64,000 nt of DNA from NCBI GenBank assembly GCA_052174115.1, contig JBQMRX010000001.1, positions 1,116,001-1,180,000 on the forward strand, given 5' to 3'. The notes below the pieces were generated by a model that searched no databases, had not been told where the DNA came from, and was given only the letters and a program-made list of their open reading frames with translations. Positions 49,384 to 58,359 of this stretch are shown here, piece by piece. How positions within the stretch are numbered: position 1 is the stretch's first letter; each line of letters begins with the position of its first letter. Both the position numbers and the translations under genes were made by a program. The stretch is from Arsenophonus sp052174115 (GTDB lineage: Bacteria; Pseudomonadota; Gammaproteobacteria; Enterobacterales; Enterobacteriaceae).

Positions 49384-50447
49384 GTAAACAAAAACGCATT
49401 ATGGTAATGGCTGGTGGTACTGGAGGACATGTTTTTTCTGGATTAGCAGTAGCTAATTATCTTAAATTACAAGGTTGGGATGTTTGTTGGTTAGGGACTG
49501 CTGATCGAATAGAAGCAAATTTAGTTCCTAAATATAATATTAAGATTGAATTTATAAAAATTTCAGGTTTACGAGGTAAAGGTATCAAAGCATTTTTAGT
49601 GGTGCCATTTAAGATTATTAAAGCAATAAAACAAGCAAAAATAATTATAGATTGTTATCAACCTAATATTGTATTAGGAATGGGAGGATATGTTTCGGGT
49701 CCTAGTGTTCTTGCTGCATGGATATGTAATATTCCGATTGTACTGCATGAACAAAATGGGGTAGCTGGTTTAACTAATCGTTGGTTATCTAAAATCTCTA
49801 AACGTGTTTTACAGGCATTTCCAACTGCATTCCCTAATGTTGAAGTAGTAGGAAATCCAGTTCGTGAATCGATATTAACATTACCTGAACCTGAAGAACG
49901 TTTAATTAATCGTAATGGAGCACTTCGAATTTTAGTAATAGGTGGTAGTCAAGGAGCAAAAATTTTAAATAAAACGTTACCTAAAGTAGCCAAACAATTA
50001 GATGGAAAAGTAATAATTTGGCATCAAACTGGTAAAGGAGCTAAGAAAATAACAGAAACTTTATATAAAAAATTATCTTGTAAATTAAATACTTATAAAG
50101 TAAATGAATTTATTGATGATATAGCTAAAGCTTATGCTTGGGCTGATATTATTATATGCCGATCAGGTGCTTTAACAGTTAGTGAAGTTTGTGTTGTTGG
50201 CTTACCAGCAATTTTTATTCCTTTTCAACATAAAGATCGGCAGCAGTATTGGAATGCGTTACCATTAGAAAAAGTAGGAGCAGCAAAAATTATTGAGCAT
50301 ACTCAATTTTTAACAAATACGTTAGTAACACTATTAAGTCAATTATCTCGAACACAATTATTAGATATGGCAAAAAAAGCACGAAAGATATCAATTATTG
50401 ATTCAACTAAACGTATTGCAGAAAATTTAATTGAAATTGCTAAATAA
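49380..50447 (+). CDS. murG: UDP-GlcNAc:lipid I N-acetylglucosaminyltransferase
   Basis: Converts lipid I to lipid II at the inner face of the membrane. GGTGGHVF at residues 12-19 is the first glycine-rich loop, and GMGGYVSGPSVLAAW and IGGSQGAKILN are the other two. HEQNGVAGLTNRWL is a family block. Length 355 equals E. coli. It overlaps ftsW by four bases (ATGA). A 57-bp gap, the largest within the mur part of the cluster, separates it from murC. Confidence 0.97.
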   Translation: MSKQKRIMVMAGGTGGHVFSGLAVANYLKLQGWDVCWLGTADRIEANLVPKYNIKIEFIKISGLRGKGIKAFLVVPFKIIKAIKQAKIIIDCYQPNIVLGMGGYVSGPSVLAAWICNIPIVLHEQNGVAGLTNRWLSKISKRVLQAFPTAFPNVEVVGNPVRESILTLPEPEERLINRNGALRILVIGGSQGAKILNKTLPKVAKQLDGKVIIWHQTGKGAKKITETLYKKLSCKLNTYKVNEFIDDIAKAYAWADIIICRSGALTVSEVCVVGLPAIFIPFQHKDRQQYWNALPLEKVGAAKIIEHTQFLTNTLVTLLSQLSRTQLLDMAKKARKISIIDSTKRIAENLIEIAK

Positions 50448-50504
50448 ATCAATTTTATATTTAATAATTTTGAAAATAGCAATAAAAATAATAAAGAGAA
50501 TAAA

Positions 50505-51983
50505 GTGAACATACAAGAGTTAGTTAAATTAAGAGCAATAGTGCCAGAAATGCGTCGAGTTAGACATATTCATTTTATTGGTATTGGTGGCGTTGGCATG
50601 GGTAGTATTGCTGAAGTATTAGCTAACGAAGGTTATGAAATTAGTGGTTCTGATTTATTACCAAATATAATTACTCAGCAATTAATTGAGTTTGGTGCAA
50701 AAATTTATTTTAACCATAAACCAGAAAATGTTGCAAATGCTTGTGTTGTTGTTGTATCAACAGCAATACCTGAAAATAATCCAGAAGTTATTGCAGCACG
50801 AGAAGAACATATTCCAATTATTCGACGTGCTGAAATGTTAGCGGAATTAATGCGTTTTCGTCATGGTATTGCTATTACAGGAACTCATGGAAAAACAACA
50901 ACCACTGCGATGATTGCTAGTATTTATGAATATGCAGGGTTAGACCCTACTTTTATCAATGGTGGTTTAATAAAAGCAACTGGTGTTCATGGTCGTTTAG
51001 GTAGTAGTCGTTATTTGATTGTAGAAGCCGATGAAAGCGATGCTTCTTTTTTACATTTACAACCATTAATAGCAGTTATAACAAATATTGAAGCCGATCA
51101 TCTGGAAACTTATGATGGTAATTTTGAAAAATTAAAACAGACATTCATTAGTTTTTTACATAATCTACCATTTTATGGTCTAGCAGTATTATGTATAGAT
51201 GATCCAGTTATACGTTCACTTTTAACAAAAATAGGTCGTTATATTATTACTTATGGTTTTAGTAACGATACAGATTTTCATATTACATCTTATAAACAAC
51301 AAGGTAATCAGGGTTTTTTTACTGTAGTTAGAGAAAATAAAGCTGATTTAACATTTATTTTAAATGCTCCAGGACGTCATAATGCGTTAAATGCTACCGC
51401 AGCTGTCGCGGTAGCAACTGAAGAAGGTATTGATGATATTACTATTTTAACTGCATTAGAAAAATTTCAAGGAACAGGCCGACGGTTTGATTTTTTAGGT
51501 AATTTTTCTTTAGTGGATGTTAACGGAAAAAAAGGTAGCGTTATGTTAGTGGATGATTATGGTCATCATCCAACAGAGCTTGATGTAACTATTAAAACAG
51601 CAAAAGAAGGATGGCCAGATAAACGTATCGTAATGATTTTTCAACCTCATAGATATACCCGTACACGTGATTTATATGATGATTTTGTTAATATTTTAGG
51701 GCAAGTTGATGTATTATTAATACTAAATGTTTATTCAGCAGGAGAAAAACCTATCGATGGTGCAGATAGTAGATCATTATGTCAGACGATTCGCAATCAA
51801 GGAAAATTAAATCCTATTTTTATAGATGAGCATAAACAAATTAGTAAAATATTAGCGCAAATTATAGAAGATAACGATTTAATACTTATACAAGGAGCTG
51901 GAAATATCGGTAAAATAGCACGTAATTTAGCTGATACTGATTTAAGGTCAACATTAATAAGTGAAGAGGGGTATTATGGTTGA
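50505..51983 (+). CDS. murC: UDP-MurNAc:L-alanine ligase
   Basis: Adds the first amino acid (L-Ala) of the stem peptide. UDP-binding GIGGVGMGSIAEVL is at residues 26-39 and the P-loop GTHGKTTT at 126-133. DDYGHHPTE near 347 is the catalytic/central family motif. The length of 492 matches 491 in E. coli. It starts with GTG, as judged by the conserved N-terminus MNIQELVKLRAIVPEM. The end overlaps the ddlB start by eight bases. Confidence 0.97.
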   Translation: MNIQELVKLRAIVPEMRRVRHIHFIGIGGVGMGSIAEVLANEGYEISGSDLLPNIITQQLIEFGAKIYFNHKPENVANACVVVVSTAIPENNPEVIAAREEHIPIIRRAEMLAELMRFRHGIAITGTHGKTTTTAMIASIYEYAGLDPTFINGGLIKATGVHGRLGSSRYLIVEADESDASFLHLQPLIAVITNIEADHLETYDGNFEKLKQTFISFLHNLPFYGLAVLCIDDPVIRSLLTKIGRYIITYGFSNDTDFHITSYKQQGNQGFFTVVRENKADLTFILNAPGRHNALNATAAVAVATEEGIDDITILTALEKFQGTGRRFDFLGNFSLVDVNGKKGSVMLVDDYGHHPTELDVTIKTAKEGWPDKRIVMIFQPHRYTRTRDLYDDFVNILGQVDVLLILNVYSAGEKPIDGADSRSLCQTIRNQGKLNPIFIDEHKQISKILAQIIEDNDLILIQGAGNIGKIARNLADTDLRSTLISEEGYYG

Positions 51984-52896
51984 TAAAGTTGCCGTACTTT
52001 TAGGCGGGAAATCGTCTGAAAGAGAGATATCATTGCAATCTGGTAAGGCTATTGTTAATGGATTACGTCATGCTGGAATAGATGCATATCCAATTGATAT
52101 TAAAAATCTTTCTCTTATAAAATTGATAAAAATTGGTTATAAAAAAGTTTTTATTGCCTTGCATGGGCGAGGAGGTGAAGATGGTATTGTGCAAGGAGTT
52201 TTAGAATTTTTAGGATTACCTTATACTGGAAGTGGTGTTTTAGCTTCATCACTTTCAATGGATAAAATACGTACTAAACAATTATGGGCTAGTATAGGTT
52301 TACCAATTGCACCATATATAACACTGAATAAACAACAATTAATAATGATGTCAAATGAAGTACTTTTTGAATCTGTTTATTATTTAGGTTTACCTCTTAT
52401 TGTTAAACCAAATCTTGAAGGTTCAAGTGTTGGTATAAGCAAAGTAACAACTTTGCTTAAATTAAAAATAGCATTAGAGTTTGCTTTTCATTATGATAAA
52501 AATGTACTAATTGAGAAATACTTAAATGGACCTGAATATACTGTGGTTATTATAGGTGAACAAGGATTACCTTCAATTCGTATTCAACCAATGAATGTTT
52601 TTTATGATTATAATGCAAAATATCTCTCTAATGATACACAATATTTTTGTCCTAGTGGATTAAAAGCTAAAGAAGAAATATTATTAAATAAATTAGCTTT
52701 AGCGGCTTATAATGCAATCGGTTGTACTGGTTGGGGACGTGTTGATCTTATGAAAGATAATGATGGTATTTTTTATTTATTAGAAATTAATACTTCTCCT
52801 GGAATGACTAATCATAGTTTGGTGCCAATAGCTGCAAAACAAGCGGGTATGACTTTTTCAGAATTAGTTAAAAAGATTTTAGAATTGGCAAAATAA
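51976..52896 (+). CDS. ddlB: D-alanine:D-alanine ligase
   Basis: ATP-grasp enzyme joining two D-alanines for use by MurF. GGKSSEREISL at residues 10-20 carries the catalytic Glu (E15). KPNLEGSSVGISKV is the ATP-binding loop, and LLEINTSPGMTNHS near the C-terminus binds magnesium. With the ATG at 51976 the protein has 306 residues, the E. coli length. The open frame to 51961 starts with GTG and includes the AGAGGGG SD itself, so it is rejected. Confidence 0.97.
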   Translation: MVDKVAVLLGGKSSEREISLQSGKAIVNGLRHAGIDAYPIDIKNLSLIKLIKIGYKKVFIALHGRGGEDGIVQGVLEFLGLPYTGSGVLASSLSMDKIRTKQLWASIGLPIAPYITLNKQQLIMMSNEVLFESVYYLGLPLIVKPNLEGSSVGISKVTTLLKLKIALEFAFHYDKNVLIEKYLNGPEYTVVIIGEQGLPSIRIQPMNVFYDYNAKYLSNDTQYFCPSGLKAKEEILLNKLALAAYNAIGCTGWGRVDLMKDNDGIFYLLEINTSPGMTNHSLVPIAAKQAGMTFSELVKKILELAK

Positions 52897-52897
52897 T

Positions 52898-53701
52898 ATG
52901 TCGAAAATATCACTGAACATTCGAAATGAAGATATTAAAAAGAAACAATATTATGATGGTAAAAGTAATACTTTTTATTTATCTAGTATTATCTTCCTCT
53001 TAGTAGTGTTAAGTACTATTATATGGAGTACATGGATATTGTTAAATAAGATAAATAATGTCAATCGATTATCTATCTTAAAGTTAGTAATTACTGGTAA
53101 ACGTTATTATACCTGTGACGATAATATTAAAAAAGCAATATTAACACTAGGTATACCAGATAAATTTATGGCTATAGATGTATCTATGATCCAAAATCAA
53201 ATAAAAACAATACCATGGATAGAGAAAGTTATTGTACGTAAAGAATGGCCGAATAAACTAAAAATTGATTTAGTAGAATATAAACCTTATGCAAAATGGA
53301 ATGATACTTTTTTTGTTGATATAAAAGGCACTGTTTTTAGCTTACCAATATTACTAAAAATTAAAGATGACTTTTTAATGTTATATGGACCACAAGGTAG
53401 TCAGAAAGAAGTATTAGAGATGTATCGTATTATGCAACAACAGTTAGTATCATATGATTTCAATATTAAATCAGTATCAATGACAACAAGACATTCATGG
53501 CAATTAGTTTTAGATAATGATATTCGATTGAATATTGGTAAACAAGATATTAAAGAGCGATTAAATCGTTTTGTTAAACTTTATCCGCTATTAAAACAAG
53601 TGACAAATAAATATATTGGATATATAGATTTACGATATGATAGTGGTGCTGCAGTAGGATGGTTACCACTTTTAACTAAACCTACTACAACCTTGAATTA
53701 A
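52898..53701 (+). CDS. ftsQ: Cell division protein FtsQ
   Basis: Bitopic inner-membrane protein of the FtsQLB complex, linking early and late divisome proteins. A short cytoplasmic tail is followed by a membrane helix at about residues 28-50, then a POTRA domain (LSILKLVITGKRYYTCDDNIKKAI onward) and the beta domain. The block PWIEKVIVRKEWPNKLKIDLVEYKPYAKWND is family-typical (quoted in part; key residues W-I-x-K and W-P-x-x-L). Length is 267 against 276 in E. coli. One base separates it from ddlB. Confidence 0.95.
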   Translation: MSKISLNIRNEDIKKKQYYDGKSNTFYLSSIIFLLVVLSTIIWSTWILLNKINNVNRLSILKLVITGKRYYTCDDNIKKAILTLGIPDKFMAIDVSMIQNQIKTIPWIEKVIVRKEWPNKLKIDLVEYKPYAKWNDTFFVDIKGTVFSLPILLKIKDDFLMLYGPQGSQKEVLEMYRIMQQQLVSYDFNIKSVSMTTRHSWQLVLDNDIRLNIGKQDIKERLNRFVKLYPLLKQVTNKYIGYIDLRYDSGAAVGWLPLLTKPTTTLN

Positions 53702-53746
53702 AATAATTTTAAGACTACTGATTAATCAGATACAGGCAAATTAACA

Positions 53747-55003
53747 ATGATTAAAACGACAAACAGAAAATTAGTAGTTGGTCTTGAAATTGGAACTTCC
53801 AAGGTTTCTGCGCTTGTTGGTGAAATTCTTCCTGATGGAATAGTAAATATTATTAGTATTGGTAATTGTTTATCTCGAGGAATGGATAAGGGTGGTGTTA
53901 ATGATTTAGAATCTGTCGTTAAATGTGTACAACAAGCTATTAATCAAGCAGAATTAATGGAAAATTGCCAAATATCCTCTGTTTATTTAGCACTTTCTGG
54001 TAAGCATGTTAGTTGCCAAAATGAAATAGGTATAGTACCTATTTCTGAAGATGAAGTTACTCAAGATGATGTAGATAGTGTTGTTCATACAGCTAAATCT
54101 GTTCGAGTTCGTGATGAACATAGAATTTTACATGTTATTCCACAGGAATATTCTATTGATTATCAAAAGGGAATTAAAAATCCAATTGGACTTTCAGGTA
54201 TACGTATGCAAGCTAAAGTACATCTGATTACTTGTAATAATGATATGGCTAAAAATATTATCAAAGCAGTTGAACGATGTGGTTTAAAAGTAAATCAATT
54301 AATTTTTGCAGGTTTAGCTTCAAGTTATTCTGTTTTAACGGAAGATGAACGTGAATTAGGTGTATGTGTTGTCGATATTGGCGGTGGAACCATGGATATA
54401 ACAATTTATACTGACGGTGCATTACGTCATACTAAAGTTATACCATATGCTGGTAATGTTGTAACTAATGATATTGCTTATGCGTTTGGTACTCCACCAA
54501 GTGATGCTGAAATGATAAAAGTTCATCATGGGTGCGCATTAGGTACTATTGTTAGTAAAGACGAAAATCTTGAAGTTCCAAGTATAGGTGGTCGTCCGCC
54601 GAGAAATTTACAACGCCAAACATTAGCTGAAGTCATTGAGCCACGATATACAGAATTACTAAATTTAGTAAATGATGAAATTTTAAAATTGCAAAAACAA
54701 TTACGGCAACAAGGTGTTGAGCATTATTTGTCAGCCGGTATTGTTTTAACAGGGGGCGGTGCTCAAATTGATGGTTTAGTTGAATGTGCTCAAAAAGTAT
54801 TTCGTACTCATGTACGCATTGGGAAGCCATTGAATATAACTGGTTTAACGGACTATGCCCAGTCACCTTATTACTCCACAGCTGTCGGTCTCTTACATTA
54901 CGGCATGCAAATTTACTTTGGAAATGAATCTGAAATAAATAAACGTACATCAGTGAGTAGTTGGTTTAATAAAATTACTAATTGGTTGAGGAAAGAATTT
55001 TAA
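53747..55003 (+). CDS. ftsA: Cell division protein FtsA
   Basis: Actin-like ATPase that tethers FtsZ filaments to the membrane. GLEIGTSKVSALVGE near the N-terminus and VCVVDIGGGTMDITIY around residues 203-218 are the phosphate-binding loops. VLTGGGAQIDGL is the adenosine motif. The C-terminal amphipathic helix WFNKITNWLRKEF, which binds the membrane, is complete. Length 418 against 420 in E. coli. It is particularly important here, because the alternative anchor ZipA appears to be missing from its usual locus. Confidence 0.97.
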   Translation: MIKTTNRKLVVGLEIGTSKVSALVGEILPDGIVNIISIGNCLSRGMDKGGVNDLESVVKCVQQAINQAELMENCQISSVYLALSGKHVSCQNEIGIVPISEDEVTQDDVDSVVHTAKSVRVRDEHRILHVIPQEYSIDYQKGIKNPIGLSGIRMQAKVHLITCNNDMAKNIIKAVERCGLKVNQLIFAGLASSYSVLTEDERELGVCVVDIGGGTMDITIYTDGALRHTKVIPYAGNVVTNDIAYAFGTPPSDAEMIKVHHGCALGTIVSKDENLEVPSIGGRPPRNLQRQTLAEVIEPRYTELLNLVNDEILKLQKQLRQQGVEHYLSAGIVLTGGGAQIDGLVECAQKVFRTHVRIGKPLNITGLTDYAQSPYYSTAVGLLHYGMQIYFGNESEINKRTSVSSWFNKITNWLRKEF

Positions 55004-55010
55004 TTTCATA

Positions 55011-55031
55011 AGAAGCAAATTTTTTGCTTCT
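55011..55031. repeat. Hairpin between ftsA and ftsZ
   Basis: The 7-bp stem AGAAGCA / TGCTTCT has a loop AATTTTT and lies 8 bp after the ftsA stop and 28 bp before ftsZ. There is no T tract after it, so it is more likely an mRNA processing or stability structure than a terminator. Confidence 0.5.
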
Positions 55032-55058
55032 ATATAAGGCACAAAACGGAGAGAGATT

Positions 55059-56225
55059 ATGTTTGAACCAATGGAATTAACCAATGACGCGGTGATTAAA
55101 GTTATCGGTATTGGTGGTGCCGGGGGAAACGCCGTTGAACACATGGTACGTGAACGTATTGAAGGTGTTGAATTCTTTGCTGTTAATACTGATGCACAAG
55201 CGTTACGTAAAACAGCAGTAGGACAAACTATTCAAATTGGAAATGGTATTACAAAAGGATTGGGGGCAGGAGCGAATCCTGAAGTTGGTCGTAATGCTGC
55301 TGAAGAAGATCGTGAAGCTTTGCGTAATGCTCTTGATGGAGCAGATATGGTTTTTATTGCTGCTGGTATGGGAGGTGGTACAGGAACTGGTGCAGCTCCT
55401 GTTATAGCTGAAATTGCCAAAGAACTTGCTATACTAACAGTAGCTGTTGTAACAAAACCATTCAATTTTGAAGGTAAAAAACGCATGGTTTTTGCTGAAA
55501 CAGGGATCTCAGAATTATCTAAGCATGTTGATTCTTTAATTACCATTCCAAATGATAAATTATTAAAAGTACTTGGACGCGGTATTTCTTTACTAGATGC
55601 ATTCGGTGCAGCAAATGATGTATTAAAAGGTGCAGTTCAAGGTATTGCTGAACTTATTACTCGTCCAGGTTTAATGAATGTAGATTTTGCTGATGTTCGT
55701 ACTGTTATGTCTGAAATGGGTTATGCTATGATGGGGTCAGGGGTAGCTCGAGGTGAAGATCGAGCTGAAGAAGCAGGAGAAATGGCTATTTCTAGCCCTT
55801 TATTAGAAGACATTGATTTATCTGGCGCTCGTGGTGTATTGGTTAATATTACTGCAGGTTTTGATTTACGTCTTGATGAATTTGAAACAGTTGGTAATAC
55901 TATTCGTGCATTTTCATCAGATAATGCAACAGTTGTTATTGGTACTTCACTTGACCCTGAAATGAATGATGAACTACGTGTAACTGTAGTTGCTACAGGG
56001 ATTGGTATGGATAAACGTCCAGAAATAACATTAGTTACTAATAAAACGATTCAAAAATCATCGTTAGAGCATCGTTATCATCAAATGCAAGGGTTAATCT
56101 CTGGTATCACTCCTTTAACTGAAGAAAAATCTATTACTAAAGTAACGAATGAACAAAATACAGAATCAAATAAAGAACTTGATTATCTTAATATTCCAGC
56201 TTTTTTAAGAAAACAGGCTGATTAG
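55059..56225 (+). CDS. ftsZ: Tubulin-like cell division GTPase FtsZ
   Basis: Polymerises into the Z-ring that organises division. Tubulin signature GGGTGTG is at residues 105-111, with the N-terminal GIGGAGGNAV at 17-26. The T7 synergy loop is present as NVDFADVRTV near 207. The conserved C-terminal peptide DYLNIPAFLRKQAD, which binds FtsA and ZipA, is intact. The length of 388 is close to 383 in E. coli. The SD GGAGAGA is the strongest in the cluster. It is noticeably better conserved, and richer in G and C, than its neighbours. Confidence 0.98.
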   Translation: MFEPMELTNDAVIKVIGIGGAGGNAVEHMVRERIEGVEFFAVNTDAQALRKTAVGQTIQIGNGITKGLGAGANPEVGRNAAEEDREALRNALDGADMVFIAAGMGGGTGTGAAPVIAEIAKELAILTVAVVTKPFNFEGKKRMVFAETGISELSKHVDSLITIPNDKLLKVLGRGISLLDAFGAANDVLKGAVQGIAELITRPGLMNVDFADVRTVMSEMGYAMMGSGVARGEDRAEEAGEMAISSPLLEDIDLSGARGVLVNITAGFDLRLDEFETVGNTIRAFSSDNATVVIGTSLDPEMNDELRVTVVATGIGMDKRPEITLVTNKTIQKSSLEHRYHQMQGLISGITPLTEEKSITKVTNEQNTESNKELDYLNIPAFLRKQAD

Positions 56226-56236
56226 TTAACAATTGA

Positions 56237-56264
56237 TTGGTTTCTTTGATTTTTATGCTAAAAT
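56237..56264 (+). promoter_or_regulatory. Probable sigma-70 promoter of lpxC
   Basis: TTGGTT (56237-56242), a 16-bp spacer and TAAAAT (56259-56264) preceded by TGC, an extended -10 element. It lies in the 114-bp gap between ftsZ and lpxC, about 70 bp before the lpxC start. E. coli also has a separate lpxC promoter here. Confidence 0.5.
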
Positions 56265-56339
56265 ATATTATTACTCTAATAGTAATTGTTAATAAACAAT
56301 AGGTTAAGCAATAAATACAGTTAATAATGCGAGAAAACG

Positions 56340-57257
56340 ATGATTAAACAAAGGACATTAAAACGTATTGTTCAAGCAACAGGTATCGGTTTACATACTG
56401 GTAAAAAAGTTACTTTAGCATTACGTCCTGCGCCAGCAAATACTGGAGTCATCTATCGTCGTATAGATTTAAATCCGCCGGTTAATTTTTTAGCTGAGGC
56501 AAAATCAGTACGGGATACTATGCTATGTACCTGTTTAGTTAATGAAAATGATATACGTATTTCAACGGTAGAACATTTAAATGCTGCATTAGCAGGACTT
56601 GGAATTGACAATATTATCGTTGAAGTAGATGCAGCAGAAATTCCAATAATGGATGGAAGTGCTGCACCTTTTGTATTTTTATTGTTAGATGCAGGGATTG
56701 AAGAGTTAAATAGTAACAAAAAATTTCTTCGTATTAAAGAAAGTATTCGAGTTACAGCTAGTGATAAATGGGCTGAGCTAATTCCTTATAATGGATTTAG
56801 CTTAGATTTTACTATTGATTTTAATCATCCTGTCATAAATAGTACTACTCAACGTTATAAATTAGATTTTTCTGAAAAATCTTTTATTAGAAATATTAGT
56901 CGAGCGAGAACATTTGGTTTTATTCGTGATATTGAATATTTACAATCTAAAGAGTTGTGTTTAGGTGGTAGTTTTGATTGTGCAATTGTTATTGATGATT
57001 ATCGTGTCTTAAATACAGATGGTTTACGTTTTGAAGATGAATTTGTTCGTCATAAAACACTAGATGCTATTGGTGATTTATTTATGTGTGGTCATAATAT
57101 TATTGGTGCTTTTACAGCTTATAGATCAGGTCATTCATTAAATAATAAACTATTACGAGCTGTTTTAGAGGTGGAATCTGCTTGGGATATCGTTACATTC
57201 GAAGATGAATCTGAAATGCCTATAGCGTTTAAAACATCTTCGACAATAATAATTTAA
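56340..57257 (+). CDS. lpxC: UDP-3-O-acyl-GlcNAc deacetylase
   Basis: Zinc deacetylase performing the first committed step of lipid A synthesis, in the cytosol. Zinc ligands H79 (STVEHLNAAL), H238 and D242 (VRHKTLDAIGDLF) are present, as is the IPIMDGSAAPFVF block. The length of 305 equals E. coli LpxC, and similarity is high throughout. It implies that the symbiont still makes lipopolysaccharide or at least lipid A. It closes the dcw cluster and converges on the DUF721 gene. Confidence 0.97.
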   Translation: MIKQRTLKRIVQATGIGLHTGKKVTLALRPAPANTGVIYRRIDLNPPVNFLAEAKSVRDTMLCTCLVNENDIRISTVEHLNAALAGLGIDNIIVEVDAAEIPIMDGSAAPFVFLLLDAGIEELNSNKKFLRIKESIRVTASDKWAELIPYNGFSLDFTIDFNHPVINSTTQRYKLDFSEKSFIRNISRARTFGFIRDIEYLQSKELCLGGSFDCAIVIDDYRVLNTDGLRFEDEFVRHKTLDAIGDLFMCGHNIIGAFTAYRSGHSLNNKLLRAVLEVESAWDIVTFEDESEMPIAFKTSSTIII

Positions 57258-57464
57258 AATACATTATTTTTATTAAAAACTTATATTTAATCTTAATTTT
57301 ATTACTACTTATTTTTATATTATATTTTATTGACAAAATTAGTTACTTTAACTTTTTAGTTATTTTAGATTTTTTATTAGGTTAAAAAATTATTTTTTAT
57401 TATTTTTATTTAACTTATCTATTATTTATTTTAATAATTTATTTCTATATGATAACTTAATGAG

Positions 57465-57803
57465 TTATTTTTTTAAGTTTTTAGATAATAATGATGGATT
57501 TATTTTTATTTTAATTAAAGATAAAGAAGGTAAGATACTGTTACGTAATATTGAAAATAACATAGGAAGTTCATAGTTTAGTCGTATTTTTCGACTAGCA
57601 TTTGTAATTTCTAAAATAAGAATATCTTGACGATAATTAGCAATTCGACAGTAATCTTTTATTTCTATAGGAAGTAAATTTATAATAATATTATTAAGTT
57701 TAATTAATATCTGTGCATGTTGTTTAATTGTTTTTAATGGATTTGAATCAAAATTATTTTCTTTTAATAAAGAATTTAAAGATTTTGGATAATTATTGCG
57801 CAT
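57465..57803 (-). CDS. DUF721 family protein (DciA-like)
   Basis: 112-residue protein encoded opposite secA, in the lpxC-secA interval where many gammaproteobacteria carry a DUF721 gene. The N-terminus MRNNYPKSLNSLLKE, the central LLPIEIKDYCRIANYRQDILILEITNAS and the motif RKIRLNYELPMLFSILRNSILPSLSLIKIKINP match the enterobacterial DUF721 protein that I know from this locus (key residues C-R-V/I-A-N-x-R and L-P-S-L). DciA proteins of this family load or operate the replicative helicase in bacteria lacking DnaC. Whether this shorter enterobacterial form does so is uncertain. The ATG has GGAG upstream. The frame is intact, notable given the losses around it. Confidence 0.78.
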   Translation of the reverse strand: MRNNYPKSLNSLLKENNFDSNPLKTIKQHAQILIKLNNIIINLLPIEIKDYCRIANYRQDILILEITNASRKIRLNYELPMLFSILRNSILPSLSLIKIKINPSLLSKNLKK

Positions 57804-58359
57804 TTTTACTCCAAATTTTATATTTAAACAATATTAATAAATACATTAAATCTTTATTAAAGTTATTATAAATAATATTTGATATTTTAGTTAAATTTAG
57901 TCTTAATTTATATTAAGATATTAATAGTTAATCTATTTTTTGTAATACAATGCAAATTATTACCATTAGCATGCTTTATATAATATACTTTAAAAATTAA
58001 TTTTTATTTTTATTTAAAAATATTTAAAATAACTAAATGCTAATTTAAATTTATACAACAAACAAATTTTATATTTCTAATATTCTATATACTTTTATGT
58101 TATAATCAATTTAAAATCTTTATTTTAAAAAATTAAACTATCATTAAAATAGTTTTTTTATTGTGTTTTCTATAAAATTACGATATGGTTTTTTATTATC
58201 AATGTATCCTAATAGAAATATATTATAAGATAAATTTTATAATTTTTGTTGATTCTTATAACAATAATTGTTCAATTGAACATATTAATTTTATTAATTT
58301 AAAGCAGATAATATAGGATTCTTTTGGTAAGAATACTGCCTTAATTGAGAAAAATATTT
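57804..58359. other. Noncoding gap upstream of secA (secM lost)
   Basis: 555 bp between divergent DUF721 gene and secA. secM, which regulates secA by translational arrest in Enterobacteria, is absent: no signal-peptide ORF and no arrest motif ending in GIRAGP can be read. Visible elements are a 14-bp palindrome at 58269-58282 and a short hairpin ATTCTT / AAGAAT at 58318-58334 just before secA. Confidence 0.65.
58269..58282. repeat. 14-bp palindrome TGTTCAATTGAACA upstream of secA
   Basis: Perfect dyad with two G/C pairs per arm, about 78 bp before the secA start. It has the form of a repressor operator but could be chance. Confidence 0.35.
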
